NCBI RefSeq assembly: GCF_027460265.1
Contig: NZ_JAPZBC010000001.1
Coordinates: 2,073,501-2,137,500, forward strand
Source: Streptomyces sp. WMMC940
GTDB taxonomy: Bacteria; Actinomycetota; Actinomycetes; Streptomycetales; Streptomycetaceae
Length of the DNA: 64,000 nt
Direction: 5' to 3'
Shown one piece after another: positions 18,160 to 27,309 of the stretch. The position numbers and the translations under genes were made by a program. The notes below the pieces were generated by a model. That model was not told the origin of the DNA. It saw only the letters and a list, made by a program, of their open reading frames with translations, and searched no databases. Within the stretch, counting starts at the first letter, position 1; each line of letters opens with the position of its first letter.

Positions 18160-18999
18160 ATGAGCTCACAACCCCCGACGGGTCCGCCCTCAGGCCCCGT
18201 CCCCCGGCCCTCCGGTCCGGCCCCCGGGCCCCCGCCTCCTTCGGGTGGCGGGACTCCCCGCGGAGGCTCGCGGCGCAAGCGGGCGCTGATCGCCGGGGGC
18301 GCGGCGGCGGCGGTGCTGGCACTCGTCGTCGTGCTGGTGGTGTCGCTCGGCGGCGACGGGGACGGCGGCGGGAGCGCGGTCTCGCCCGCGCCCACCGACA
18401 CGAAGGCCGCCGAGGCAGCGGCGCACGCCGTCGCGACGCGGGTGGCCCTCACGCCCCCGGACTGGGGAACCGGGTTCACCCAGCACAAACCGTACGAGGT
18501 GGATCCCGCACCGGAATCCCTGGTGCGGGAGAACTGCGAGTTCGCCAGTCGCCCCAGCCGCATCGGCACGCTGGCCTCGCTGCAGCGCAACGTGACCGAG
18601 GCGTCGTCCGGCATCGCGGGGACGTCCGAGGTCAAGGTGTTCACCGACGTGGCCACGGCGAAGCAGTACCTCGCCGACGCCCGCGACAACATCCACCGCT
18701 GCCCGGAACAGTTCCGCGGCAAGGAACGCTGGAACGGTGTGCGCGAGGCCAGCCCGCCGCCGCTGTCCGGCTTCGACGAGTTGGTCTCCGAGGAGGGCCG
18801 TCAGGTCGTCTCGGCGGGCGGGGCCAAGGTGAACGATGTCTACGTCATCGCCACCGGCCGGGACGGCCGGAACGTCCTCAGCGCCTACGTGGTCGGCAAG
18901 GCCGAGCTGGACGCGCAGATCCAGAGGTACGCCGCCGACTCCCTGCAGAAGATGCACCAGCGCCTCGAACAGCAGCCGAAGGCCGCGGCGGGGCGGTGA
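18160..18999 (+). CDS. Single-pass membrane protein with Pro-rich cytoplasmic head and exported domain (unknown function)
   Basis: A 279-residue protein. A Pro/Gly/Ser-rich N-terminus (1-35) and a basic stretch (RRKR) precede one membrane helix at about 41-62 (ALIAGGAAAAVLALVVVLVVSL). The exported domain of about 200 residues contains two cysteines (NCEF, RCPE) that could form a disulfide. It resembles sensor-like lipoprotein domains (PknH-like) in general layout, but I do not recognise the family. ATG 18160 is preceded by TAGGGGAA; the open frame upstream to 18004 has no membrane-compatible start. Confidence 0.75.
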   Translation: MSSQPPTGPPSGPVPRPSGPAPGPPPPSGGGTPRGGSRRKRALIAGGAAAAVLALVVVLVVSLGGDGDGGGSAVSPAPTDTKAAEAAAHAVATRVALTPPDWGTGFTQHKPYEVDPAPESLVRENCEFASRPSRIGTLASLQRNVTEASSGIAGTSEVKVFTDVATAKQYLADARDNIHRCPEQFRGKERWNGVREASPPPLSGFDELVSEEGRQVVSAGGAKVNDVYVIATGRDGRNVLSAYVVGKAELDAQIQRYAADSLQKMHQRLEQQPKAAAGR

Positions 19000-19075
19000 C
19001 GAGCCGCCGCGGCGCCCCGTGCGCACGCCGCCACCGCGCGGACACGGCGCGGGCGCCGTGGGCTTCGCACGGCGG

Positions 19076-19684
19076 TCACGGGAGAAGCGACTCGGCGATG
19101 AACTCCTCGACGTGGGTCAGGACCTGGGCCCGGCCGGTACCCGGTATACCGACGGCCACGTGCACGCTAAAGCCGTCCAGCAGCGCGCGCAGCCGGGCGG
19201 CGTAGCGGTCGGGGTCGACGGCGCGGAACTCGCCCCGCGAGATGCCTTCGGCGAGCAGGGCGACGAGATCGCGGTGCCAGGCGCCCTCGATGGCGGCCTG
19301 CCGGGCCCTGGCGTTCTCGTCGGCGTTCCGCGAGCGGTTCCAGACCTCCAGCCACAGCGTCCAGTGCGGGTCGCGGTGGCCGTCCGGGACGTACAGGTCC
19401 ACGTACGCGGCGAGCCGTTCGCGGGCGGCGGCCGGCCGGGACAGCAGCGCGCTCCGCTCGGCACCCAGCCTGCCCTCGCTCCACTCCAGGGTCCGCAGCA
19501 GCAGCTCGTCCTTGGTGCGGAAGTAGTAGAGCAGGTGGCCGCTGCTCATCCCGACGTCGCGGCCGAGCCCGGCCATGGTGAGCCCGTCGAGCCCGTGCTC
19601 GGCGATCGTCGCCATCGCCGCGGCGAGCACCTCCTCGCGGGGTGGTGCGGTGTTGCGGCGTCGGGGGCCCGATGGAACGTTCAC
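19076..19684 (-). CDS. TetR-family transcriptional regulator
   Basis: A 202-residue TetR regulator. The helix-turn-helix occupies about 20-62 (EVLAAAMATIAEHGLDGLTMAGLGRDVGMSSGHLLYYFRTKDELL, shown in part). The C-terminal domain has the pattern of the BetI/YcdC-type ligand domain (WLEVWNRSRN). The GTG start at 19684 lies inside an inverted repeat (19675-19694), which suggests autoregulation. The gene is downstream of agmatine deiminase on the same strand, 86 bases apart, and could respond to a polyamine or related ligand; that is inference from position only. Confidence 0.85.
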   Translation of the reverse strand: MNVPSGPRRRNTAPPREEVLAAAMATIAEHGLDGLTMAGLGRDVGMSSGHLLYYFRTKDELLLRTLEWSEGRLGAERSALLSRPAAARERLAAYVDLYVPDGHRDPHWTLWLEVWNRSRNADENARARQAAIEGAWHRDLVALLAEGISRGEFRAVDPDRYAARLRALLDGFSVHVAVGIPGTGRAQVLTHVEEFIAESLLP

Positions 19685-19694
19685 CCGTACGTTC
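19675..19694. promoter_or_regulatory. Candidate operator overlapping the tetR start codon
   Basis: GAACGT-N8-ACGTTC (19675-19680 and 19689-19694) is an inverted repeat of TetR-operator size (20 bp) that spans the GTG start at 19684. Confidence 0.5.
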
Positions 19695-19770
19695 TACCCG
19701 ATCCCCCGGCCGTCAGGTGGCGGCCCCCCGGGCGGATCCGCGGCCGGCGCCCCGGCGGCCGGGCACGGGG

Positions 19771-20790
19771 TCAGACCCGCGGCTGCTGCTGGGTGACGCA
19801 GTGGATCCCCCCGCCGCCCGCGAAGATCGTGCGGGCGTCGACGAGGGTCACCGTCCGTTCCGGGAAGAGGCGCCGGAAGACGCCTGCCGCGATCTCGTCG
19901 TTGGAGTCGTCGAAGGAGCACAGGACCACTCCCCCGTTGCAGAGGTAGTGGTTGATGTAGGAGTAGTCGACCCACTCCCCGTCCTCGTCCTTCAGCACGG
20001 TCGGCGCCGGGACCTCCACGACCTCCAGAGCGCGGCCGCGGGCGTCCGTTCTGCCGCGCAGGATCTCCGCGTAGGTTCTCGAACGCTCGTGGTCCGGGTG
20101 GGCCGGGTCCTTCTGGCTGTGCACGAGCACCACTCCCGGCCGGGCGAACGCCGCGACGATGTCGACGTGGCCCTGCGTGCCGTACCTGCCGTAGTCGCCG
20201 GCCAGGCCGTGCGGCAGCCAGATCGCCTTGCTCGTGCCGAGTTTGGCGTGGATCTCCGCCTCGACCCGCTCGCGCGTCCAGTCGGGGTTGCGCCCGGCAC
20301 CGAGCTGCACGGTGTCGGTCAGCAGGACCGTGCCCTCGCCGTCGACGTGGATCGCGCCCCCCTCGTTGACGAGCGGCGAGGAGAGGACGGGGGCGCCCGC
20401 CAGGTCGGCCACATGGCGGGCGATCTTGGAGTCGTGCTCCCAGCGGGCCCAGTCCTGGGCGCCCCAGCCGTTGAACACCCAGTCCACGGCGGCCAGCCCG
20501 CCCTCGCCGTCGGTGACGAACGTCGGGCCGACGTCCCGCATCCACGCGTCGTCCAGCTCGCGCTCCACGATCTCGACGTCAGCGCCGAGCAGTTCGCGCG
20601 CTCCCTCCGTCTGCCCCGGTCCCACCACCATGGTGACCGGCTCGAAGCGGCGTACGGCGCGGGCCACGGAGGCCCAGGCGGCACGAGCCGCGGCGAGTTC
20701 CCCGTCGTCGCGGAAGGTCGGGTTGGGCCCGGGCCAGGCCATCCAGGTGCGCTCGTGCGGGGCCCACTCGGGCGGCATACGGAACGTCAT
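19771..20790 (-). CDS. aguA: Agmatine deiminase
   Basis: A 339-residue peptidyl-arginine-deiminase-like protein that hydrolyses agmatine to N-carbamoylputrescine and ammonia. Family signatures are WMRDVGPTFV, a GG-bearing segment with ANH-type residues (INHYLCNGGVV), and the catalytic Cys near the end in GGGGIHCVTQQ (Cys331). ATG 20790 has AAGGA 7 bases upstream. It lies 58 bases downstream of ureC on the same strand, so the three genes ureAB-ureC-aguA form a likely nitrogen-release operon. Confidence 0.9.
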   Translation of the reverse strand: MTFRMPPEWAPHERTWMAWPGPNPTFRDDGELAAARAAWASVARAVRRFEPVTMVVGPGQTEGARELLGADVEIVERELDDAWMRDVGPTFVTDGEGGLAAVDWVFNGWGAQDWARWEHDSKIARHVADLAGAPVLSSPLVNEGGAIHVDGEGTVLLTDTVQLGAGRNPDWTRERVEAEIHAKLGTSKAIWLPHGLAGDYGRYGTQGHVDIVAAFARPGVVLVHSQKDPAHPDHERSRTYAEILRGRTDARGRALEVVEVPAPTVLKDEDGEWVDYSYINHYLCNGGVVLCSFDDSNDEIAAGVFRRLFPERTVTLVDARTIFAGGGGIHCVTQQQPRV

Positions 20791-20848
20791 CACAGGTCCT
20801 TGTGGAGAGGGTTCGGAGCAGAACTCGGTGGCTCGGGGCTCGGGCGGC

Positions 20849-22540
20849 TCAGAGGAAGTACAGACGGTTCAGGGACATCGACTCGACCGGATCGGAGCGG
20901 AGGGGATCCCCGTCGAGCGTGACGAGCCCGCTGTGCGCCTCCACGGCCACGTCGCCGACGCGGGAGTTGAGGAGCAGGTCGCGGGGCCCGATGCCCCGGG
21001 TGCCGCGTACCCCGACACGGCGCCTGCGGGTGGGCATCGTGTCGCCCCCGATGGCGGCCGCGGCCTGGGACACGAAGGCCACGGAGATCTCGGCGGGGGT
21101 CGCGCCGTGGGCACCGAACTGCGGCCCGAGGACGAGCGGTTCACAGGTGTCGGTCGCCGCGTTCGGGTCGCCGGTCACCCCGTACGCCGGGAAGCCCGCC
21201 TTCAGCACCAGTTGCGGCTTCGCGCCGAAGAACTGCGGCTTCCACAGCACGATGTCGGCGAGCTTGCCCGGCTCGATCGAGCCGATCTCGTGCGCAAGAC
21301 CGTGGGCGATCGCGGGATTGACGGTCAGTTTGGCCATGTAGCGCAGGACTCGCGCGTTGTCGTCGTGCGCGCCGTCGCCCTCCATGGGGCCCAGCTCCGC
21401 CTTCATCTTCCCGGCCAGGGCGAAGGTGCGCCGCACGGTCTCGCCCGCACGGCCCATGCCCTGGGCGTCGGAGGAGGTGATGCCGATCGCGCCGAGGTCG
21501 TGCAGCACGTCCTCGGCCCCCATCGTCCCGGCACGGATCCGGTCCCGGGCCATCGCCGCGTCGCCGGGCAGGTCGGTCTTGAGGTCGTGCACGGAGACGA
21601 TCATCCCGTAGTGCTCGGCGACCGCGTCCCGACCGAAGGGCAGGGTGGGGTTGGTGGAGGAGCCGATGACGTTCGGCACGCCCGCCATCCTGAGCACGTT
21701 CGGCACGTGTCCCCCGCCGCAGCCCTCGATGTGGAAGGCGTGGATGGTCCTGCCCTCCAGCACCTTCAGCGTGTCCTCGACGGAGAGGCACTCGTTGAGG
21801 CCGTCGCTGTGCAGCGCGACCTGGACGTCGTACTCCTCGGCCACCCGCAGGGCCGTGTCGAGTGCGCGGGTGTGGGCGCCCATGTCCTCGTGGACCTTGA
21901 AGCCGGACGCGCCGCCCTCGGCGAGGGCCTCCACGAGGGGGGCCTCCCCGGAGGACGAGCCGCGCGCCAGGAAGCCGATGTTGACGGGCCAGGCGTCGAA
22001 GGCGCCGAAGGCGTGCCCGAGCGCCCAGGGGGAGTTGACGCCGACGCCCCAGACCGGGCCGAACTCCTGCCCGATGATCGTCGTGACGCCGGAGGCGAGC
22101 GACGCCTCCATCACCCGCGGCGAGAGCAGATGGACATGGGTGTCCACGGCACCCGCGGTGGCGATGAGCCCTTCGCCGGACACGATCGTCGTTCCGGTGC
22201 CGACGACGACCTCCACGCCGTCGAGGGTGTCCGGGTTGCCGGCCCGGCCGATGCCGGCGATGCGGCCCTCGCGGAGGCCGATGGACACCTTGCGGATGCC
22301 CTGGACGGCGTCGATGACGAGCACATTGCTGATGACGACGTCGCAGGTGTCCCGGACGGCGGCCGCCTTGAGGTGCAGTCCGTCACGCGCGGTCTTGCCG
22401 AAGCCCGCGAGGAACTCGTCCCCGGGCTGCTGCGAGTCGGACTCGACGCGGACGACCAGGCCGGAGTCGCCGAGGACCACCCGGTCCCCGGCGCGCGGGC
22501 CGTGCACGCTCGCGTACTCGTGCGGATCGATGCCGGTCAC
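20849..22540 (-). CDS. ureC: Urease alpha subunit (UreC), divergent mobile flap
   Basis: A 563-residue urease catalytic subunit that hydrolyses urea to ammonia and carbamate. Nickel ligands are all present: THVH (His135, His137), carbamylated Lys215 in FKVHED, His244 in LHSD, His270 in FHIEG, and Asp358 in SSDAQGMG. The catalytic flap His318 is kept. The Cys that normally precedes it (K. aerogenes Cys319) is Val317 and the following His is Asp319 (SVHDL instead of CHHL). The GTG start overlaps the ureAB stop by 4 bases (GTGA). No ureD, E, F or G accessory genes are in this window, so maturation would depend on genes elsewhere. Confidence 0.93.
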   Translation of the reverse strand: MTGIDPHEYASVHGPRAGDRVVLGDSGLVVRVESDSQQPGDEFLAGFGKTARDGLHLKAAAVRDTCDVVISNVLVIDAVQGIRKVSIGLREGRIAGIGRAGNPDTLDGVEVVVGTGTTIVSGEGLIATAGAVDTHVHLLSPRVMEASLASGVTTIIGQEFGPVWGVGVNSPWALGHAFGAFDAWPVNIGFLARGSSSGEAPLVEALAEGGASGFKVHEDMGAHTRALDTALRVAEEYDVQVALHSDGLNECLSVEDTLKVLEGRTIHAFHIEGCGGGHVPNVLRMAGVPNVIGSSTNPTLPFGRDAVAEHYGMIVSVHDLKTDLPGDAAMARDRIRAGTMGAEDVLHDLGAIGITSSDAQGMGRAGETVRRTFALAGKMKAELGPMEGDGAHDDNARVLRYMAKLTVNPAIAHGLAHEIGSIEPGKLADIVLWKPQFFGAKPQLVLKAGFPAYGVTGDPNAATDTCEPLVLGPQFGAHGATPAEISVAFVSQAAAAIGGDTMPTRRRRVGVRGTRGIGPRDLLLNSRVGDVAVEAHSGLVTLDGDPLRSDPVESMSLNRLYFL

Positions 22541-23505
22541 TGGTCCTCCTCCGGCCGGCAGGGCGCCTGCTGCCGGGATTCCCGTGGTGCGGGGCGCCGG
22601 TGGGCGGAATCGTGCGGGCCGGGTTCCCCGGGGGCCTCGTCCTCGGGCGTTTCCCCTGGAGCCTCGTCCTCGGGGGCCTCGTCCTGCGGACCGGTCCCGT
22701 GCTGCGCGGCACTCCGCCGAACGGCCCTGCGCCGAGCGGTCTCCCTCCGAACGGACTCCGGGACGGCGGACTCCCCCTCGGCCCGCTCCTGCCCGACGGC
22801 GCTCCGGTCGAGGGTCCGCTGTCCGCCGGTGGCCCCGAGATAGCCGCAGGCGGCGGCCCTGTGCAGGGCCTGAGCCTTCGCTCCCGGAGCATCCAGAGGG
22901 CCGTCGACCAGGCCCGCGAAGCCGATCGCGACGCGGTCACCGCCGATCGGCACGAGCCCGACCCGGACCTCGTCTCCGGGGCCGAAACGGACGGACGAGC
23001 CCGCGGGGACGCAGAGCCGCATGCCGTAGGCCGCCGCCCGGTCGAAGTCGAGCCGGGGATTGGCCTCGAAGAAGTGGAAGTGGGAGGTGACGCCGACCGG
23101 CACGGCCGCGGTGTTGCGCACCGTGAGCCGCACCGCGGGCTCCGGCTCGGGGTCCGCCGGGCCGGGCAGCACTGCGCCGGGCGCGGAGTCGCCGAGACTG
23201 CCTCCGCCGATCGGGTCGGAGACGACGGCCAGCCGTGATCCGTCGTCGAAGACGGCCTCGACGTGGATCTCGGTGACGACGTCGGCGACGCCGGGGAGGA
23301 CGTCCTCGGGGCCGAGCACGGAACGGGCCGCCTCGATGGCCTCGGCGAGCCGACGGCCGTCCCGGGCCGCCTCGCAGACCGTGTCGGCGATCAGCGCGGT
23401 CGCCTCGGGGACATTGAGCCTGAGCCCTCGGGCACGCCGGGCCCTGGCCAGTTCGGCCGCGCCGAACAGCAGCAGCCGGTCCCGTTCGGTCGGAGTCAGT
23501 CGCAC
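22537..23505 (-). CDS. ureAB: Fused urease gamma-beta subunits with long C-terminal extension
   Basis: A 322-residue fusion. The gamma domain is about 1-100 (LTPTERDRLLLFGAAELAR, VLPGVADVVTEIHVEAVFDDG). The beta domain is about 110-225 (VGVTSHFHFFEANPRLDFDRA, GMRLCVPAGSSVRFGPGDE). The last ~90 residues are not urease. They are Arg/Glu/Pro-rich with EDEAPGE-type repeats and end in PEEDQ. I chose GTG 23505 because GGAGG lies 9 bases upstream and the gamma-subunit similarity begins there. It is the first gene of the ureAB-ureC-aguA cluster. Usual gamma-beta fusions are about 225-230 residues, so the tail is an oddity. Confidence 0.9.
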   Translation of the reverse strand: MRLTPTERDRLLLFGAAELARARRARGLRLNVPEATALIADTVCEAARDGRRLAEAIEAARSVLGPEDVLPGVADVVTEIHVEAVFDDGSRLAVVSDPIGGGSLGDSAPGAVLPGPADPEPEPAVRLTVRNTAAVPVGVTSHFHFFEANPRLDFDRAAAYGMRLCVPAGSSVRFGPGDEVRVGLVPIGGDRVAIGFAGLVDGPLDAPGAKAQALHRAAACGYLGATGGQRTLDRSAVGQERAEGESAVPESVRRETARRRAVRRSAAQHGTGPQDEAPEDEAPGETPEDEAPGEPGPHDSAHRRPAPRESRQQAPCRPEEDQ

Positions 23506-23654
23506 GTCACCACGCCTCCCTGAAGGCCGCCAGGCCCTCGCGCTGGATGCACCGCACCGGAACCCTCTCATCCGATACCAGATGTTCGAACGACACTCTA
23601 ACCCCGACTTCAGAGCACGGGAAGCATTGACGAGCAGATGAAACCACGGCCACA

Positions 23655-24420
23655 TTGAGCATCACTCAAACCATCCCCGACGGAGCAGGGAACCTGACGC
23701 CGATCGAACAGCGCGGAGTCCACACCGCTTCCCGATACGGAGCGGACGAGCGGCCCCCGCGATCTGGTGGCGATCCGTCGTCGGCGCGGTCTTCGGCTGC
23801 CGACTGCTGCTGCGGATGAGCAGGGTCCTGTGCGTCGGCATGACCGTGCTCCTCGCCCGGGCCTCGCCGCCTACGTACCGGAACCCACCACGGCGGCACC
23901 GGCGGACACCCCGTACCTGCCGCGCTCCTTCCGGCCCACCCGGGCCCTGTCCGCCGTGGCCGCCGGGCTCCGCGGTCCGATCGCGTTCGTCACGCTCCTC
24001 GGCGACTGCACCCGCTGCACCTCGCCACGGCGGCACAGTCCCCCGGGCCGTGCCGAACGCCACCTGTCCGGGCCTCTTCGCCGGACTGCTGATCCCGCAG
24101 TTGTTCGGCACCGTGACCGCGCCGGCGGTCCGGGCCTCGGCCGGCTGCGCCGGGCCTCTGGTCGACGCCGCCCCCGCCTGGTACGTCCTGCCGCTGCTGC
24201 CGGCCGCCACAGCCGGCTCGGTCGGCAACGCGGGACTGATGCTCTACTCGATGGGCCTCGACCTCGACGCGATCGTGCCCCGGGCCGACCGCACGAGGGC
24301 CACCGTGATCGTCGCCCTCGTGGCCACGGCGTTCGTCTTCCCCGGGCACTTCGCATGGGACGCGCGGTCGGCGATGACCTCGTTCGTGCTGCTGCTCACC
24401 GCGTTCGGCACGCCATCAGG
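23655..24420 (+). pseudogene. Decayed NCS1-type (purine/cytosine/allantoin) permease
   Basis: Fragments of one permease are spread over three frames in order. ITQTIPDGAGNLTPIEQRGV follows TTG 23655 (frame 3). RDLVAI comes near 23758 (frame 1), then GCRLLLRMSRVLCVGMTVLL (frame 2). PTRALSAVAAGL with GPIAFVTLLGD follows (frame 1). The last piece is FAGLLIPQLFGTVTAP to MTSFVLLLTAFGTP (frame 2), ending near 24420. From memory of intact Streptomyces homologues, a large internal part is missing after RDLVAI and the C-terminal helices are missing. It lies beside the urease genes, so the lost transporter may have supplied a nitrogen-rich substrate. No intact gene occurs in 23506-24637. Confidence 0.75.
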
Positions 24421-24537
24421 CCTTTCGGGTGCCCGGGCGCCCGGACCCGCAAGCCCGTGCGGCGCTCCGGGCCACCGCACGGGCCCGGAGAGCGGTGCGG
24501 CAGCAGCACCCGACCGGGTGCCGGCGCCGACGGGCAA

Positions 24538-24577
24538 CGGGAACCGCGCGGCCCGGACGGGGGCCGCGCGGTTCCCG
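24538..24577 (-). terminator. Terminator of ilvE
   Basis: A 17-bp perfect stem (24538-24554 with 24561-24577; core GGGAACCGCGCGGCCC) with a 6-base loop, 60 bases past the ilvE stop on the minus strand. Confidence 0.85.
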
Positions 24578-24637
24578 CGGTCGGTGTGGGCGGTGCGGGG
24601 CGCTTCCCGCACCACCGGACCCGGTGGGGTCGGCGGC

Positions 24638-25726
24638 TCAGCCGAGCTCGTGCATCCAGCCGTGCTCGTCGGCGGCCGTGCCGGTCTGGATGTCCAGGAG
24701 CGCCTTGCGCAGCTCCATCGTGACCTTGCCCGGCTCGCCGTTCGACTGGGTCCACTCACCGCCGGTGGACTTGACCGTACCGACGGGCGTGATGACGGCG
24801 GCCGTGCCGCACGCGAAGACCTCGGTGAGGGTGCCGTTCTCGGTGTCGCGCTTCCACTGGTCGGTGGTGATCCTGCCCTCCTCGGACTCGTAGCCGAGGT
24901 CGCGGGCGAGCGTGAGCAGGGAGTCGCGCGTGATGCCGGCGAGCAGCGATCCGGTGAGTTCGGGCGTGACGATCCTGTCCCCGTACACGAAGTACAGGTT
25001 CATGCCGCCCATCTCCTCGACGGTCCGGTGCTCCAGTGCGTCGAGCCAGACGACCTGGTCGCAGCCCTTGGCCGCCGCCTCGGCCTGCGCGAGGAGGGAG
25101 GCGGCGTAGTTGCCGCCGGTCTTGGCGAAGCCCATGCCGCCGGGGACGGCGCGGACGTAGTTCTCCGACAGCCAGACGGAGACGGGCTTGACGCCGCCGG
25201 GGAAGTACGGGCCGGCCGGCGAGGCGATGACGATGAACAGGTATTCGTTGGCCGGACGGACGCCCAGGCCGACCTCGTTGGCGAACATGAACGGACGCAG
25301 GTACAGGGAGGCCTCCCCGCCGTGCGCCGGGACCCACGCCTTGTCCTGCTGGACGAGGGCGTCGCAGGCCTCGATGAACGTCTCGACCGGCAGCTCCGGC
25401 ATGGCCAGGCGGCGGGCGGAGAGCTGGAAGCGCCGGGCGTTCGCGTCGGGCCGGAAGGTGGCGACCGAGCCGTCGGGCCTGCGGTAGGCCTTCAGCCCCT
25501 CGAAGATCTCCTGCGCGTAGTGCAGGGTCATGTTGGCCGGGTCGATCGACAGCGGGGCGTACGGGGTCAGCTGTGCGTCGTGCCAGCCGCGACCCTCCGT
25601 CCACTTGATCGTCACCATGTGATCGGTGAAGTGGCGGCCGAATCCCGGATTGGCCAGGATCGCCTCGCGCTCCGCGTCGGACAGGGGGGTCGAGGAGGGC
25701 TTGAGCTCGATCGAGGGCGTCGTCAT
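24638..25726 (-). CDS. ilvE: Branched-chain amino acid aminotransferase
   Basis: A 362-residue fold-type IV PLP aminotransferase that performs the last step of valine, leucine and isoleucine synthesis and the first step of their breakdown. The PLP lysine is Lys202 in [11 protein letters not shown]. Typical BCAT blocks are [43 protein letters not shown] and [17 protein letters not shown] lies 9 bases before ATG 25726. It is transcribed alone with its own terminator. A short upstream ORF with Val-Leu-Val codons is noted separately. Confidence 0.95.
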   Translation of the reverse strand: MTTPSIELKPSSTPLSDAEREAILANPGFGRHFTDHMVTIKWTEGRGWHDAQLTPYAPLSIDPANMTLHYAQEIFEGLKAYRRPDGSVATFRPDANARRFQLSARRLAMPELPVETFIEACDALVQQDKAWVPAHGGEASLYLRPFMFANEVGLGVRPANEYLFIVIASPAGPYFPGGVKPVSVWLSENYVRAVPGGMGFAKTGGNYAASLLAQAEAAAKGCDQVVWLDALEHRTVEEMGGMNLYFVYGDRIVTPELTGSLLAGITRDSLLTLARDLGYESEEGRITTDQWKRDTENGTLTEVFACGTAAVITPVGTVKSTGGEWTQSNGEPGKVTMELRKALLDIQTGTAADEHGWMHELG

Positions 25727-25766
25727 GTCTGCGTGTCCTTCACCGTTTGTTTGTGACGGACCGCGC

Positions 25767-25829
25767 TCACGTCTGTACGTCTGCTCGCCCTGCGTACTGC
25801 TGTACCAGGACGTCCGAGCTTCCCCGCAT
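25767..25829 (-). other. Short ORF upstream of ilvE with Val-Leu-Val codons (possible leader peptide)
   Basis: ATG 25829 to TGA 25767 encodes 20 residues beginning [15 protein letters not shown]. It lies in the ilvE 5' region, downstream of a GATAAT box at about 25846-25851. Unlike ilvB and cimA there is no U-tailed hairpin after it, so attenuation is doubtful. Confidence 0.3.
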
Positions 25830-25931
25830 GGTGCGGCCCCACGTTCGATTATCGCAGTGCGTGGGGGCCGGAACGGAACAGCGTGGGCTGCGGCCCATGG
25901 CTTGATGGTGGCACCCGGAGGCCGCAGAGGA

Positions 25932-25966
25932 GAAGCCGCCGGGTGCGTGTGCGACCCGGCGGCTTC
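25932..25966 (-). terminator. Terminator of leuB
   Basis: A 13-bp stem (25932-25944 with 25954-25966; AAGCCGCCGGGT/ACCCGGCGGCTT) ending 22 bases past the leuB stop. The minus strand continues with TCTCCTCT. Confidence 0.8.
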
Positions 25967-25987
25967 GAGGTTTCGAGAGTCGAGGGG

Positions 25988-27028
25988 TCAGCCCGCTACC
26001 CGTACGGCGAGCGCGTCGCCGATCTCGTCGGTGGTGCGGGGGCCCCCGTCCCGCTCCGCCAGGTCGGCGGCGACGGCGTCCTCGATGCGGACGGCCTCGG
26101 TCTCGTGACCGAGGTGACGCAGGAGGAGGGCGACGGACAGGATCGTGGCCGTGGGGTCGGCCTTTCCGGTGCCGGCGATGTCGGGCGCGGAGCCGTGGAC
26201 GGGCTCGAACATCGACGGGAATTCACCCGTCGGGTTGATGTTCCCGGAGGCGGCCAGGCCGATACCGCCGGTCACGGCGGCGGCGAGGTCCGTGAGGATG
26301 TCACCGAAGAGGTTGTCGGTGACGATGACGTCGAAGCGCTCGGGCTGGGTGACGAAGAAGATCGTCGCGGCGTCGACGTGCAGATAGTCCGTGGTGACCG
26401 CGGGGTACTCCCGGGCGACCGCGTCGAAGATCTTCTTCCACATGTGGCCCGCGTGGACGAGGACGTTGTTCTTGTGGACCAGCGTCAGCTTCCTGCGGGG
26501 GCGGGCGTCGGCCCGCGCGAACGCGTCCCTGACGACCCGCTCGACGCCGTACGCCGTGTTGACGCTGACCTCGGTGGCGACCTCCGCCGGCGTGCCGGTG
26601 CGCAGGGATCCGCCGTTGCCGGTGTACGGGCCCTCGGTGCCCTCGCGGACGACCACGAAGTCGATCTCGGGGCGGCCGGCCAGCGGGGTCGCGGTGTTGG
26701 GGAAGAGCTTGGAGGGACGCAGGTTGACGTAGTGGTCGAAGGCGAACCGCAGCTTGAGCAGCAGCCCCCGCTCCAGGACGCCGGACGGCACGGACGGGTC
26801 GCCGATCGCTCCGAGGAGGATCGCGTCGTGCTGCCTGAGGGAGTCCAGTTCCGCGTCCGGGAGGGTCTCGCCGGTGCGGTGCCAGCGCTTGGCGCCGAGG
26901 TCGTACTCCTCGGTCTCCAGCTTCACGTCCTGAGGAAGCACGGCCGAGAGGACCTTGAGGCCCTGGGCCACGACCTCCTGGCCGATGCCGTCACCGGGGA
27001 TCACTGCGAGATTGAGGCTGCGAGACAT
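25988..27028 (-). CDS. leuB: 3-isopropylmalate dehydrogenase
   Basis: A 346-residue beta-decarboxylating dehydrogenase, third step of leucine synthesis, NAD- and metal-dependent. Seen: [13 protein letters not shown] at the N-terminus, [40 protein letters not shown] (metal-binding Asp segment) and [18 protein letters not shown]. The start is an ATG with GGAGAG about 12 bases upstream. It is monocistronic here, separated from ilvE by its own terminator and from the small gene upstream by 134 bases. Confidence 0.95.
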   Translation of the reverse strand: MSRSLNLAVIPGDGIGQEVVAQGLKVLSAVLPQDVKLETEEYDLGAKRWHRTGETLPDAELDSLRQHDAILLGAIGDPSVPSGVLERGLLLKLRFAFDHYVNLRPSKLFPNTATPLAGRPEIDFVVVREGTEGPYTGNGGSLRTGTPAEVATEVSVNTAYGVERVVRDAFARADARPRRKLTLVHKNNVLVHAGHMWKKIFDAVAREYPAVTTDYLHVDAATIFFVTQPERFDVIVTDNLFGDILTDLAAAVTGGIGLAASGNINPTGEFPSMFEPVHGSAPDIAGTGKADPTATILSVALLLRHLGHETEAVRIEDAVAADLAERDGGPRTTDEIGDALAVRVAG

Positions 27029-27162
27029 ATCCGCACCGTACTCTCCGTCCCATCGGATGACACGGCATGTCCATCATGCGGACGCGTCGCACGGGTCGCC
27101 GCCCGGCGCCAGGAGGTCCGGTGGGGCCGGTGACCCCCGGGCGCCACCGGCCGGGTCTCCGG

Positions 27163-27309
27163 TCAGTGGCCGGTCTCGCCGCCGTTGTCCCTGCGGTCGA
27201 GGGCGCGCTGCAGGGCGGCGGCGGCGTTCGCGGCGGCGCTCCTGCGGTCGGACTCACTCACGCGGGGCGTGTGACGGACGCGGCGGCGGAGGAGGGTCTG
27301 CTCGGGCAT
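27163..27309 (-). CDS. Small Arg/Ala-rich protein (48 aa, unknown)
   Basis: A 48-residue basic helical protein (MPEQTLLRRRVRHTPRVSES, then SAAANAAAALQRALDRRDN). The start is supported by an excellent AAGGAG 7 bases before ATG 27309. It has no recognisable domain or signal peptide. It is upstream of leuB on the same strand. The regions on both sides lack other genes, and an A+T-rich stretch lies upstream. Confidence 0.6.
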   Translation of the reverse strand: MPEQTLLRRRVRHTPRVSESDRRSAAANAAAALQRALDRRDNGGETGH

